Shown here: positions 26,085 through 35,683 of the stretch, piece by piece | Layout: every line of letters begins with the position of its first letter | How positions within the stretch are numbered: the first letter of the stretch is position 1 | Origin: Burkholderia cepacia | GTDB taxonomy: Bacteria > Pseudomonadota > Gammaproteobacteria > Burkholderiales > Burkholderiaceae | Length of the DNA: 64,000 nt | Direction of reading: 5' to 3' | Assembly: GCF_029962485.1 (NCBI RefSeq) | Contig: NZ_CP073639.1 | Coordinates: 186,001 to 250,000 of the forward strand | Made by a program: the position numbers and the translations under genes | The notes under the pieces: generated by a model | Databases searched by the model: none | What the model saw: only the letters and a program-made list of their open reading frames with translations | Told to the model about the DNA's origin: nothing

Positions 26085-26534
26085 TGTCGTCGTCCTGACG
26101 ATCACCGGTTCCAGCGAGATTACGTGCCGCTCGTACCAGGCGCTGACGCGCCGTCCGGGCGTGTGTCCACGTTCAGCCGCTTCAACGTTTCTTCCAGGTC
26201 CGCGTTTTCCGTCTGAATCTTCCACGCCTGCGCGAACGCATCGCGCGCGTCATCGTGGTGCCTCGGTTCGGATCGTCGGCTGTTCCAAACCGGAGCATCG
26301 TTCACGGCGTGCGACGCGCGGCGCATACACATGATTCGGCTTCACTGTCCGACAGGAGTCGTGACTGCCCGTGAGTGTTTGTGCCTGTCACCCAGGCCGC
26401 TTCGCCCTGCCACGATACCCGGACATTTCGTGGAATCCTTCGATGATCAGCTCATCCCTTTGGTCGGGATCACCCAAGCGAACAAGGACGATTTCGATCG
26501 GCTCGGTTGACTTGTGTTGGCACGACGAAACGTT
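26085..26534. other. Gene-poor stretch, possible relic
   Basis: 450 bp without a convincing gene between the exported protein and the convergent AraC gene. A minus-strand open frame at 26120-26332 contains a plausible helical segment (ARDAFAQAWKIQTENADLEE) that looks more protein-like than its surroundings and could be the tail of a lost gene. No start signal supports it. Confidence 0.35.
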
Positions 26535-27629
26535 CTACTCGGATGGAGCATCCCGAAATTGCGTAGGCGATACGCCCGTCCATCGCTTGAATGCGCGGGC
26601 GAAATTGCTGGTGCTGGTGAATCCGAGCAGGAAAGCGATTTCGGTGACGGAGCTGGTTCGCTGCCTGACGTAGTTGCAGGCAAGTTCCCGGCGCGTGTCG
26701 TCCATGATCTGCAGGAAATGGGTGCCGCGCTGGGCCAATCGCACCTGCAACGTAGCCGGGCTCACGCATAACGCTTCGGCCACCTTCTCCCTGCTGCACT
26801 CGCCGGAGGGCAGCAGTTCGATGATTTTCTGCGTGACCCCGGTTACCACGTCGTGCTTGTCCAGCCGCGCAAGATATTGATTCGCGATGTTGTCGTTGAC
26901 TTGTGCCAGTTCCGGGCAGGCGCCGCCGAGCGGTTGCATCAAGTCACGCCGGTCGAAAGTCAGCGTCGTGGCCGGATTCGAAAAGCTGACCGGTGCCCGC
27001 ATCAGTGCGCGGTACGGCTCGTCGCCTTCGCGCGGCATCGCACGATGGAATTCGACGGACAGCGGGTTGAACCCAGGTCGATGCAGCATGCGCATCGTGT
27101 GTACCAGGAACCCGACGAATGCGTCTTCCGTTTCGCCGCAGACCTCGATCCTGAAATCGGTGGCGCGCACGGCGATCGTGTCGCCATCTTCGATGACGCG
27201 AACGGTTGCCGCTTGCGACACCAGCCGGAAGTACTGCTCCAACCGCCGACAGAAGTCGAGCAGCGTGCTGCTGGCCGCGAGCGCGTAGCCGAGCGCGTGC
27301 AAATGGGAAATGTGGATGTGCCGGGCGACCGACAGGCCGAAGTACGGATTGTGAGTGGCCTCGACGCAGGCACGGTATAGCCTGGCCAATGTCGAGGCGG
27401 GCAGCCGGACCATCGGGCCGTTCGCCATCTGCGGCTGCACGCCGACGGAGCGGAAAATGCGCTCGCTGTCCATGCCGCTGGCTTGCAGGGTCTTGGCGAT
27501 TGCCGTGCAGTACCCCCCTATGGTCGTCGCTTCCTGCGTCGCGGCGCGGGATGGTTGGCGGTCAGGTTTCAAGGCGCGGCAAGGTCGATAGACAGTCTTG
27601 CCGCCGATTCTACACCGCGGCCGAACCAC
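26535..27629 (-). CDS. AraC-family regulator (OruR/ArgR-like)
   Basis: Up to 364 aa. The N-terminal two thirds are an 'Arabinose_bd'-type sensor domain (YCTAIAKTLQASGMDSERIF, PYFGLSVARHIHISHLHALGYAL), and the last 100 residues the AraC HTH pair (CSREKVAEALCVSPATLQVRL and SVTEIAFLLGFTSTSNFARAFKRWTGVSPTQFR). The start is uncertain: the GTG at 27629 gives an Arg-rich head, and a TTG about 19 codons further in is also possible. It is divergent from the acyl-CoA operon and is its likely activator. Confidence 0.85.
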   Translation of the reverse strand: MVRPRCRIGGKTVYRPCRALKPDRQPSRAATQEATTIGGYCTAIAKTLQASGMDSERIFRSVGVQPQMANGPMVRLPASTLARLYRACVEATHNPYFGLSVARHIHISHLHALGYALAASSTLLDFCRRLEQYFRLVSQAATVRVIEDGDTIAVRATDFRIEVCGETEDAFVGFLVHTMRMLHRPGFNPLSVEFHRAMPREGDEPYRALMRAPVSFSNPATTLTFDRRDLMQPLGGACPELAQVNDNIANQYLARLDKHDVVTGVTQKIIELLPSGECSREKVAEALCVSPATLQVRLAQRGTHFLQIMDDTRRELACNYVRQRTSSVTEIAFLLGFTSTSNFARAFKRWTGVSPTQFRDAPSE

Positions 27630-27862
27630 TCACGGCACCCTCGTGACGGCCGCCATTCGAACGTGCCGGAACGGCACCGCTTCCTTGCGCGTTCACGTTC
27701 GCCCGTGTGTGCTGCGAATCATTACCGCGGATTGCTTTGCGGAATGCACTTTTCGCTCCAAAGAGCCGCGCGGTCGTTTCCCCCTGCCTATGATCACTTC
27801 CTATCGCGGGCAGGTCTGGGCCTCTCCGCCACGAAAACATTCCAAGACAATCCGGAGACATC

Positions 27863-28648
27863 ATGACCGAAGAAGCATTGCTGTTTGACACGATTGGCGC
27901 GGTCGCGCGCTTGACGTTGAATCGCCCCAAGGCGATGAACGCGATGAATGGCGCGCTGCTGGCCGAACTCGACCGCCGGCTGGCACAGATCGCCGCCGAT
28001 GATGATATTCGCGTCGTGGTCGTGACCGGCGCGGGTCCCGCCTTCTGCGCCGGCGCGGACTTGAAGGAGGTGCTGGCAAGCCAGAAGGCGGAGGCGGGCG
28101 AGGCGGATTTCCTCGACTGCGCCGACGCAACGCTTGCACGCCTGCGCAATTTCCCGAAGCCGGTGATCGCCGCACTCAACGGCGTAACCATGGCCGGCGG
28201 CCTGGAACTGGCCATGTGCGCCGACATCGTCATCGCAGCTGAAAGCGCTGCCATCGGGGACGCCCACGCCAACTTCGGCGTCTATCCCGGCGCCGGCGGC
28301 GCGGCGGTCCTGCCGCGGCTGATTCCTCAGAATGTTGCCATGTATCTGCTGTTGACCGGCAAGACGCTGTCGGCGAGCGAGATGAAGGCTTACGGCTTTG
28401 TATCCGAAGTGCATCCCGACGCCGAATTGTCCGATGCGGCGATGAAGCTGGCCGGCCGGATTGCCGAAAAGAGCCCTGTCGTCTTGCGGCGCATGAAGGA
28501 AGTTGCGCGCACCTCCACTGACAAGAGCCGTGACGACGCGTTGCTGCACGAGCAAGTCATGTTGCGTCGCCATCTGCGCAGCTTCGACCTGCAAGAAGGC
28601 TTGCAGGCGTTTGCCGAAAAGCGCGCGCCGCGATTCCAGGGCCGTTGA
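27863..28648 (+). CDS. Crotonase-family protein (enoyl-CoA hydratase/isomerase-like)
   Basis: 261-aa crotonase-fold enzyme. The acyl-CoA oxyanion-hole segments are present (FCAGADLKEVL and NGVTMAGGLELAMCAD). Of the two catalytic Glu residues of classical hydratases, the first (GGLELAM) is kept, but the second position, 20 residues on, is His in GDAHANFGVYPGAGG. So it may be a hydratase of the DxHA subgroup or have another crotonase activity. It is the first gene of a five-gene acyl-CoA operon, with GGAG before the ATG. Confidence 0.85.
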   Translation: MTEEALLFDTIGAVARLTLNRPKAMNAMNGALLAELDRRLAQIAADDDIRVVVVTGAGPAFCAGADLKEVLASQKAEAGEADFLDCADATLARLRNFPKPVIAALNGVTMAGGLELAMCADIVIAAESAAIGDAHANFGVYPGAGGAAVLPRLIPQNVAMYLLLTGKTLSASEMKAYGFVSEVHPDAELSDAAMKLAGRIAEKSPVVLRRMKEVARTSTDKSRDDALLHEQVMLRRHLRSFDLQEGLQAFAEKRAPRFQGR

Positions 28649-28699
28649 GCCGCTCCGGTTTCCTCAGACCTCATTTCTCATTCCTCTTTCGGGAATTAC

Positions 28700-29941
28700 A
28701 TGAACGATATCTATGTTGCCGGTGTCGGCATGACGCCGTTCGGCCGCTTGCTGGAGCGCAGCGTCTACGACATGGTCGGCGAAGCCGTCGCCCTTGCCTT
28801 GAAGGATGCCGGCGCGGAAGCGGCCGACATCGGTTCGGCATTCTATGCAACGCTGACCAATGGCCTGTTCCAGGGGCAGACCGCGATTCCCGGCCCGATC
28901 GCCATGCGCCGCGTCGGCATCGAAGGCATTCCGGTGTTCACTGTCGAGAACGCCTGTGCATCCGGTTCTTCGGCATTCACCCTGGCCGTGATGGCGCTGC
29001 GCGCCGGGGCCTGCGACATCGCGCTGGCCGTCGGGGCGGAAAAGATGAACATCGCCGACAAGGCCAAGATGTTCGCCGCGTTCGATGGCGGCTGGGACGT
29101 CTCGACCGTCGACGAAAACAAGACGACGCTGCTGGCGATGGGCGAAGGCGTCGAGCCGCCGCCCGGCACCATGTCCGAGCGTCCGTACAGCGTGTTCATG
29201 GATGTCTACGCCGCCATCGCGCGCAACCACATGAAGCGCTACGGCACCACGCAGCGCCAGATCGCCGCGGTGGCCGCCAAGAACCACCAGCACTCGGTTC
29301 ATAACCCGCTGGCGCAATTCCAGCAGCCGATGACGATCGAGCAGGTGCTGGCTTCACCGCCGATCACCTATCCGCTGACGACGACCATGTGCTCGCCGAT
29401 CAGTGACGGCGCCGCTGCCGCGGTGCTGTGCACCGCCGCCGGCCTCAAGCGTCTGCAAGGCGAGGCTGGACGTGCAGTTCGCGTGCTGGCCAGCGTCATT
29501 CAGACCGGCACGACGCGCAGTATCGACGAGCCGCACAAGATCATCGCCCATCTGGCGGCGAAGAAAGCCTACGACCAGGCCGGTGTCACGCCGCAGGACG
29601 TCGACGTTGCCGAAGTGCACGACGCGTCGGCGATCGGGGAAATCCTCAACGCCGAATCGCTGATGCTGGTGCCGTTCGGCGAAGGCGGCCCCGCAGCCGA
29701 ACGCGGCGACTTCACGGTCGGCGGGCGCATCCCGATCAACCCGTCCGGCGGCCTCGAATCGAAGGGCCATCCGATCGGCGCGACCGGTCTCGGCCAGATT
29801 CATGAACTGGTGACGCAGCTGCGCGGCGAAGCCGGACAGCGCCAGGTTCGAGATGCACGTATCGCGATCCAGGAAAACGGCGGTGGCCTGTACGGCATCG
29901 AAGAGGCCGTGGTCGGCGTCAACATCCTGGCGAAACAATAA
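28700..29941 (+). CDS. SCP2-type thiolase (acetyl-CoA acetyltransferase-like)
   Basis: 413-aa thiolase of the SCP-x/lipid-transfer subgroup, lacking the SCP2 lipid-binding tail. N-terminus MNDIYVAGVGMTPFG; nucleophilic Cys in VENACASGSS near residue 89; C-terminal NPSGGLESKGHPIGATGLGQ with the catalytic His. These thiolases cleave branched-chain or sterol-side-chain 3-ketoacyl-CoAs. The stop is followed by AGGAGG and, 10 bp on, by the dehydrogenase start. Confidence 0.88.
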   Translation: MNDIYVAGVGMTPFGRLLERSVYDMVGEAVALALKDAGAEAADIGSAFYATLTNGLFQGQTAIPGPIAMRRVGIEGIPVFTVENACASGSSAFTLAVMALRAGACDIALAVGAEKMNIADKAKMFAAFDGGWDVSTVDENKTTLLAMGEGVEPPPGTMSERPYSVFMDVYAAIARNHMKRYGTTQRQIAAVAAKNHQHSVHNPLAQFQQPMTIEQVLASPPITYPLTTTMCSPISDGAAAAVLCTAAGLKRLQGEAGRAVRVLASVIQTGTTRSIDEPHKIIAHLAAKKAYDQAGVTPQDVDVAEVHDASAIGEILNAESLMLVPFGEGGPAAERGDFTVGGRIPINPSGGLESKGHPIGATGLGQIHELVTQLRGEAGQRQVRDARIAIQENGGGLYGIEEAVVGVNILAKQ

Positions 29942-29951
29942 GGAGGCTGCC

Positions 29952-31109
29952 ATGGGACACGTATTCCGCAACGAAGAGCAACAGGCAGCCGTCGATGGGC
30001 TGAAACGCTTCCTCGACGCCGAGATCGATCCGGTCTTCAGCAAGCAATACCGCGACACGTTCGTGCCGCGCGACAAGATGGCCGACATCATGCGCCGGCT
30101 GACGGAATTCGGGCTGGTGTCGGGCATCGCGAGCGAAGCCAACGGCGGCATGGGCCTGGACTGGCTGACGTCGCTGATGCTGTTCGAGGAGGTGGCGACC
30201 ACCTCGGCTGACCTGTCGGTGCCGGTGTTGATCAACTCGTTCGGCGTCGTGCTGCTCGAGAAGGTCGCGCCTCCGCATTTGCGTGAACGCTACCTGCCCG
30301 GCCTGCTGAGCGGGGACAGTTTCGTCTCGATGGGCATTTCGGAACCCGACGTCGGCTCCAACGTGCTGGAGATCAGGACGCGTGCGCGCCGCGATGGCGA
30401 TCATTTCATCATCAACGGCGAAAAGACCTGGATCAGCAACGGCGAGTACTCGGACTTCCTGATCTGCACCTGCCGCACCAGCGACGATCCGCGCAAGGGG
30501 CTGACGCATTTCCTGCTCGACCGCAAGGAACACCCCTACGAAGTACGCGGCATCCACAAGATCGGCTTCAACAGCCAGTCCACCGCACAGATCTTCCTGA
30601 CCGATGTGCGCGTGCCGGCCACCAACATGATCGGCAATGAAGGCGAGGGGCTGCGCAATACGCTCTCGCTGTTCGAACGGTCGCGCGTGTTCGTCGCCGC
30701 ACAGGGGCTGGGCATCGGTCGTCGAGCGCTCGAAGAGGCGGTTCGCTATGCAACGGAGCGTCGCCAGCACGGCAAGGTCATCGCGGGTCACCAGTTGATC
30801 GCCGCGATGCTGGCCGAAATGGCGACCCACGTGGATGCGGCGCGCCTGCTGACCTACCGCGCAGCGTCGATGATCGAAGCCGGCGTGCCGGCCGAGATGG
30901 AAGCGGCGATGGCCAAGTATTTCGCCTGCGAAGCAGCCGTGAAGATCGCCCGCCAGGCCGTGCAGATCCACGGCGGGAACGGTGTCACGACCGAATTCCT
31001 TGTCGAGAAGCTCGCGCGCGAGGCGATCATCGCGCCGATTCCGGAAGGCACGACCCAGATTCAGCAACTCATTATCGGCCGCGCGTTGACCGGCGTGCCG
31101 GCGTTCTAA
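29952..31109 (+). CDS. Acyl-CoA dehydrogenase
   Basis: 385-aa FAD acyl-CoA dehydrogenase. Seen: the FAD/substrate motifs SMGISEPDVGSNV, NGEKTWISNGEYSDF and the C-terminal IPEGTTQIQQLIIGRAL containing the probable catalytic Glu. It introduces the 2,3-double bond in an acyl-CoA and passes electrons to ETF. The ATG at 29952 sits after a strong AGGAGG site. The length is standard; chain-length preference cannot be told. Confidence 0.92.
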   Translation: MGHVFRNEEQQAAVDGLKRFLDAEIDPVFSKQYRDTFVPRDKMADIMRRLTEFGLVSGIASEANGGMGLDWLTSLMLFEEVATTSADLSVPVLINSFGVVLLEKVAPPHLRERYLPGLLSGDSFVSMGISEPDVGSNVLEIRTRARRDGDHFIINGEKTWISNGEYSDFLICTCRTSDDPRKGLTHFLLDRKEHPYEVRGIHKIGFNSQSTAQIFLTDVRVPATNMIGNEGEGLRNTLSLFERSRVFVAAQGLGIGRRALEEAVRYATERRQHGKVIAGHQLIAAMLAEMATHVDAARLLTYRAASMIEAGVPAEMEAAMAKYFACEAAVKIARQAVQIHGGNGVTTEFLVEKLAREAIIAPIPEGTTQIQQLIIGRALTGVPAF

Positions 31110-31132
31110 GCACCATCGCCACAGGACACATC

Positions 31133-31909
31133 ATGCGTATCGAAGGAAAAGTCATCGTCATTACCGGCGGCGCTTCAGGCCTCGGCCTCGCCACGGCGCG
31201 CTATCTGGTACAGGAAAAGGGCGCGCGCGTCGCCATCTTCGATCTGAACGCCGAAGCCGGCGCCAGGGCCGTCGAAGAGATCGGCGCCGAACACGCAATG
31301 TTCGTGCAAACCGACGTCGCAAGTGAGGAATCCGTACAGAACGCGATCGCGGCCGTGACTGGCCATTTCGGCACGGTTCACGTCTGCATCAACTGCGCGG
31401 CGCTGCCCACGCCGTGCAAGGTGTTGGGCAAGGACGGCAAGGCCACGCCCCTGGCGAAGTTCGCGCAGGTGACGGCGGTCAACGTCGATGGCGTGTTCAA
31501 CGTCATGTCGAAATGCGCGGAGCAGATGGCCAGGAATGAGCCGGAAGCCGGGGAGGAGCGCGGCGTCGTGATCAACATCTCGTCCGGTGCCGCCTACGAG
31601 GCGCAGATCGGTCAAGTCGCCTATGCCGCCTCCAAGGCGGCGCTGCTCGGCATGAACATGCCGGCAGCGCGGGAACTCGGCGACGTCGGCATCCGCGTCA
31701 ATGCGATTGCGCCGGGCCTGTTCCTGACGCCGATGGTGAAATCGCTCGACGAAAAGATCGTCAACGCACTGACGTCGCAGATCGAAGCGCCCCGGCGCCT
31801 CGGCGACATGCGGGAATTTGCGCACTGCTGCGCTTTCATCATCGAAAACGCGTACCTCAACGCGGACACGATCCGTCTGGACGCGGCGTCGCGCCTGCGT
31901 GCGCGCTGA
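31133..31909 (+). CDS. SDR 3-hydroxyacyl-CoA dehydrogenase (HSD17B10-like)
   Basis: 258-aa short-chain dehydrogenase. TGGASGLGLATA binds NAD, NINCAA replaces the usual NNAG region (CINCAALP), and the active site is SSG ... YAASKAA. The insertion PCKVLGKDGKATPLAKF after strand 4 is characteristic of the mitochondrial type-2 (HSD10) group, which oxidises 3-hydroxy-2-methylacyl-CoAs. It fits as the third beta-oxidation step between the crotonase and thiolase. Confidence 0.87.
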   Translation: MRIEGKVIVITGGASGLGLATARYLVQEKGARVAIFDLNAEAGARAVEEIGAEHAMFVQTDVASEESVQNAIAAVTGHFGTVHVCINCAALPTPCKVLGKDGKATPLAKFAQVTAVNVDGVFNVMSKCAEQMARNEPEAGEERGVVINISSGAAYEAQIGQVAYAASKAALLGMNMPAARELGDVGIRVNAIAPGLFLTPMVKSLDEKIVNALTSQIEAPRRLGDMREFAHCCAFIIENAYLNADTIRLDAASRLRAR

Positions 31910-31931
31910 GCGCACGGCGCCGGCGGCAGGG

Positions 31932-31961
31932 CCGCCCTTCCTCCGGGACGAGGAAGGGCGG
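31932..31961 (+). other. Intercistronic hairpin
   Basis: CCGCCCTTCCT / AGGAAGGGCGG, an 11-bp perfect stem with an 8-nt loop, between the SDR and ligase genes, just before the ligase ribosome binding site. It has no T-tract. It may stabilise or process the mRNA or tune ligase expression. Confidence 0.5.
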
Positions 31962-31981
31962 AGAACAAAGGAGACAAATCC

Positions 31982-33565
31982 GTGAAGATGAACTTTTGCC
32001 GCATCATGCGCCTGATGACGCTGCGTTTTCGCGACCGGCAAGCGATCGTCAATGTGGAGCGCGGCCGCAGCTACAGCTACCACGACTACCACCTGTTGAC
32101 CAACCGCATCGCCGATGCGCTGCGCAACGCGCTCGGGGTCGGCAAGGGCGACAGGTTCCTGCTCGTCCTGGACAACGACAACCTGAGCCTAATGATGCTG
32201 CCGACCGTCCTCAAGCAGGAGGGTACGGTGGTCATGACCAACCTGCGGGACGCGCCGGAAGAACACGCGCGGCAGATCGAACTGGTCAGGCCGAAGGTCG
32301 TATTCATCGAAACCCGCCTGCTCGATGGCTACTACGCGATGTTGCGTGCGGCGGGCTGCGAGATCGTCGTGATGGACGATCCGACGTCGGAGCAGGCTGC
32401 GCGCCCCGGCGTGCATGCGTTCTGGAACTTGGTCGGTGAGGCGTCCGATCGCGACACCGACGTCGAGCTGGACGACGACGAGCACATCTGCATGTTGCGC
32501 TTTACCGGCGGCACGACCGGCCAGGGAAAATGCGCGATGTACTCGATCGACAACCTGATGGCCTGCCGCGACGGCGGTTTCAGCAATCCGGATTTCGGCT
32601 TCAACAGCCGTACGCGCATGTTGCACGTGGCGCCGCTCTCGCACGGCACGCTGGTCGCCTTCATCCCGACTTTCTATGCCGGCGGAACCAACCTGACGCT
32701 CAACCAACTCGACCTCGAGCAGTGGCGGAAAACGGCCGAGCAGCAGCGCGTGACGCATTCGTTCCTGGTTCCGACGGTGCTGTACCGTCTGCTCGAATTA
32801 CAGCGCGCCAGCCCGCGCGACCTGTCCTCGCTGAACACCCTGATCTACGGCGCCGCACCGATGAGTCCCGCCAGGCTCGAAGAATTGATCGCATGCTTCG
32901 GTCAGATCTTCGCGCAGGTCTACGCCGCTACCGAAGTCCCGATGTTCGTGTCGACGCTGGACAAGGCGGAACACGTGACGGGACCGGCGGCCGTCGAACG
33001 TCTGTCTTCGGCCGGCCGGCCGACGCCGGGCGTCGAAGTGTACGTGACCGACGAGCACGGCAATCCGCTGCCGACCGGCCAGCGCGGCGAAATCCGCATC
33101 CGCAGCCGGGCCATCATCAAGGGGTATTACAACAATCCGGAATCGACCTCCGCCGAATTTGCGGACGCGTCATGGAAGTCGGGCGACCTCGGTTATATCG
33201 ACGAGGACGGCTACCTGCACATCGTCGACCGGTTGAAGGACATGATCATCAGCGGCGGCTTCAACGTCTACGCAATCGAAGTGGAAGCGGCGCTGGCCTC
33301 GCATCCGGCCGTCATGATGTCCGCCGTGGTCGGCATTCCGCATCCCGAGTGGGGCGAGGCCGTGCACGCGGAAGTGATGCTGCGCGCCGGCGCCGAGGTC
33401 GACGCCGCCGAACTGATCGCGCACGCCAAGGAAAAGCTCGGGAGCTACAAGGCGCCGAAATCGATCGTGTTCGTCGAACAGTTGCCGACCTCGGTGGTCG
33501 GCAAGGTGTTGCGGCGCGCGGTCAAGGAAAAGTACTGGCAAGACATGCAGCGAAAGGTCAGCTAG
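31982..33565 (+). CDS. Acyl-CoA synthetase (AMP-forming)
   Basis: 527-aa ANL-superfamily ligase activating an organic acid to its CoA thioester via an acyl-adenylate. Motifs: RFTGGTTGQGKCAMYS (P-loop-like), YGAAPMS, YAATEVPMF, SGDLGYIDEDGYLHIVDRLKD and the catalytic Lys in VVGKVLRR. GTG at 31982 is chosen because AAGGAGA lies at optimal spacing; ATG at 31988 is the alternative. As last enzyme of the operon it supplies the substrate for the preceding steps. The acid is unknown; a short or branched chain fits the thiolase and SDR types. Confidence 0.9.
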   Translation: MKMNFCRIMRLMTLRFRDRQAIVNVERGRSYSYHDYHLLTNRIADALRNALGVGKGDRFLLVLDNDNLSLMMLPTVLKQEGTVVMTNLRDAPEEHARQIELVRPKVVFIETRLLDGYYAMLRAAGCEIVVMDDPTSEQAARPGVHAFWNLVGEASDRDTDVELDDDEHICMLRFTGGTTGQGKCAMYSIDNLMACRDGGFSNPDFGFNSRTRMLHVAPLSHGTLVAFIPTFYAGGTNLTLNQLDLEQWRKTAEQQRVTHSFLVPTVLYRLLELQRASPRDLSSLNTLIYGAAPMSPARLEELIACFGQIFAQVYAATEVPMFVSTLDKAEHVTGPAAVERLSSAGRPTPGVEVYVTDEHGNPLPTGQRGEIRIRSRAIIKGYYNNPESTSAEFADASWKSGDLGYIDEDGYLHIVDRLKDMIISGGFNVYAIEVEAALASHPAVMMSAVVGIPHPEWGEAVHAEVMLRAGAEVDAAELIAHAKEKLGSYKAPKSIVFVEQLPTSVVGKVLRRAVKEKYWQDMQRKVS

Positions 33566-33646
33566 GCAGCTCGATGCGGCATGCGGGCAGAAGTTGACGC
33601 GGGGTTGTGAAGATTGATCACCTTATTAAGGATGACGGAGCATTCG

Positions 33647-34030
33647 ATGAAAAATATTCAGATGCGCGCGTTGGCGATTGCGGCATTGATTCTGGCCGCG
33701 TCCGGCAACGCATGGCCGCAGCCAGGCCAGACTGCCGGCGCACCCGCCGGTATGCCGGCTGCATCCGCTGCGGAAAGCGCAACCGCTCCCGTCGGCACAC
33801 GGCAATCCGATCGCGCGCTGAGGCGGAAAGTGTATGCCGCGCTCGGCAAGTACAAGAAGATCAGTGCCGGCAGTATCGGCGTCGTCGCGAGCGGCGGTGC
33901 GGTGACGCTGAGCGGCACGGTCACGGACGCTGCGCAGGTCAACGAGGTTGCGGAGATTGCGAAGGGCGTGCCGGGAGTCACCTCCGTGACCAACAGGATC
34001 GTCGTGCAAAAACCGTTCGATGGTTCGTAA
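33647..34030 (+). CDS. BON-domain exported protein
   Basis: 127-aa protein with a signal peptide (MKNIQMRALAIAALILAASGNAW), an Ala/Gly/Pro-rich linker and one BON domain (LRRKVYAALGKYKKISAGSIGV ... GAVTLSGTVTDAAQVNEVAEIAKGVPGVTSVTNRIVV). BON domains bind membranes or ligands in the periplasm and occur in osmotic-shock and porin-associated proteins. ATG 33647 is chosen for the GGAG site; an upstream ATG at 33614 is less likely. Confidence 0.85.
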   Translation: MKNIQMRALAIAALILAASGNAWPQPGQTAGAPAGMPAASAAESATAPVGTRQSDRALRRKVYAALGKYKKISAGSIGVVASGGAVTLSGTVTDAAQVNEVAEIAKGVPGVTSVTNRIVVQKPFDGS

Positions 34031-34342
34031 AAGGTTCGCCCATCGGGGGAGCCGGGATGACGGTGCGGAACTGCCGGGTTCCGGTGCCGGAGCGACTCCC
34101 CATGGCCACCCGGCCGGAACCCGTGCGCCGCCGAGCATTTGCACGCGTTCGCTCCCGACCGGCGCGATTGCGATGTCGTTGAGGCCGACAGCGCCGCGAA
34201 TCCGGTGCAGCGCGTTGACGAGTAGCACCAGGCGACCAGGACGCCATCGACGGGCGTAGTGGGCGTCGAGGCGAAACACCCGGCGTGTTCGGTACGTAAA
34301 GCGGTCGCAACAGGCCGCTTCCAAGCAAAAAACGGAGACACA
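34031..34342. other. Intergenic region before porin
   Basis: 312 bp without a supported gene. An antisense open frame runs through it but is not protein-like in start signals. An ACGGAG ribosome binding site ends the region ahead of the porin ATG. No clear terminator or operator seen. Confidence 0.4.
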
Positions 34343-35467
34343 ATGAAACTGAAATGGATCGCTGCTGCCGTGCTGGCGGCAACAGGTAGTGCAGTACATG
34401 CCCAGTCCTCGGTGACGCTGTATGGTGTCATCGATTCCGGGATGTTGTATCAGAGCACGTCGGCGGCCACGTTGAGCCCGAATGCGCCGAATCTCGGCAA
34501 GGTCTATCGCTACAAGGACGGTGGTATCTACGCGAGCGCATGGGGCCTCAAGGGATCGGAGGACATCGGTGGCGGGTATCGCGTCAATTTCAAACTGCAG
34601 GGCGAATTCGACAGCGGCAGCGGCAGGTTCAACCTGTCCGATACGCCGGGCACGGCGGCCCAGTTCAACCAGATCGCAACGGTTGGCGTATCGGGACCGT
34701 TCGGTACGCTGAACTTCGGTCGGCAGATCGTGCCGATTGCCTATGCAATGGCCGACACGGACGTACGGGGCGCGCATTATTTCGGCAGCACGCTGACGGC
34801 ATGGCTCGGCATGAACCAGGCTGCCGGCTGGCAGGGCGTCAGCACCAACGCGCCGATCGGCGCGTTGTACGACAGCAACGCGATCGTCTATGAATCGCCG
34901 AAGTTCGCGGGCCTGTCCGCGGCACTCGAGTACGCACCGGGCGGCGTGCCGGGCAGCTTCCAGGGCGGTACGCGGGAGTCTGCCGTACTGAAATATTCGA
35001 ACTATGGCCTTCGCCTCGCGGCCGGCTACTACATTGGCCACGACACGAACCCCGGCCCGACGACGGTGGCCACCGGACTGGCCAACAACCGCCTTCTCTA
35101 TCTGGGTGCGCTTTACACGTACCGTGCCTTGTCGATTTCCGCATCGTATTCGAACGGCAGGAATCCTTCGCATTCCGACCTGATCAACCTCGACCTGTAT
35201 TCGGTCGGCCTCGGCTACCAGTTCTCGCCTGCGTTCAAGGTGACCAGCGGCGTGTACTACCTGAAGGACCGCAACAATTCGACCAACAAGTCGACCGAAG
35301 TTGCAGTCGGCGCGGAGTACAACCTGTCGAAGGCGACGCTCGTCTACGCGCAGGTCGGGCATGTGAACAACCGTGGAACGATGACCCAGCCAATCACGTT
35401 CGGACAGCCCGTGGCGGCGGGCATGAGTACGACGGCGGCCATGCTGGGCATCCGTCACGCTTTCTAG
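34343..35467 (+). CDS. OmpC-type general porin
   Basis: 374-aa outer-membrane porin (Porin_4 family). Signal peptide MKLKWIAAAVLAATGSAVHAQ, mature SSVTLYGVIDSGMLYQS, strands typical of trimeric porins (ASAWGLKGSEDIGGGYRV), loop 3 segment GPFGTLNFGRQIVPIA, and C-terminal aromatic F in IRHAF. It differs clearly from the porin at 20512. Position after the acyl-CoA operon suggests uptake of its substrate, by inference only. Confidence 0.92.
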   Translation: MKLKWIAAAVLAATGSAVHAQSSVTLYGVIDSGMLYQSTSAATLSPNAPNLGKVYRYKDGGIYASAWGLKGSEDIGGGYRVNFKLQGEFDSGSGRFNLSDTPGTAAQFNQIATVGVSGPFGTLNFGRQIVPIAYAMADTDVRGAHYFGSTLTAWLGMNQAAGWQGVSTNAPIGALYDSNAIVYESPKFAGLSAALEYAPGGVPGSFQGGTRESAVLKYSNYGLRLAAGYYIGHDTNPGPTTVATGLANNRLLYLGALYTYRALSISASYSNGRNPSHSDLINLDLYSVGLGYQFSPAFKVTSGVYYLKDRNNSTNKSTEVAVGAEYNLSKATLVYAQVGHVNNRGTMTQPITFGQPVAAGMSTTAAMLGIRHAF

Positions 35468-35683
35468 CGAGGGCTTCGTCGCAACGCGCGTGGCGAAGTG
35501 TGAACCGGGCGACGACGACGTCGCCTGGTATTCCCTGGAGGCTTGATGCGGACGCATGCTTCGAACGATTGATTCGACTCGCCAGCCCGATACTTTGCGA
35601 GTGTTGGCTGATCCCCCGAGTTCGCTCACGTCGCGAGCGTCAAGGCGATCCGGAACCTCGCCTTCAACAGGAGTTGTCATCTC

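Noticed and set aside
34020..34259. Plus-strand 79-aa frame before the porin
   Set aside because: Arg/Pro/Ser-rich, no start signal, no family resemblance.
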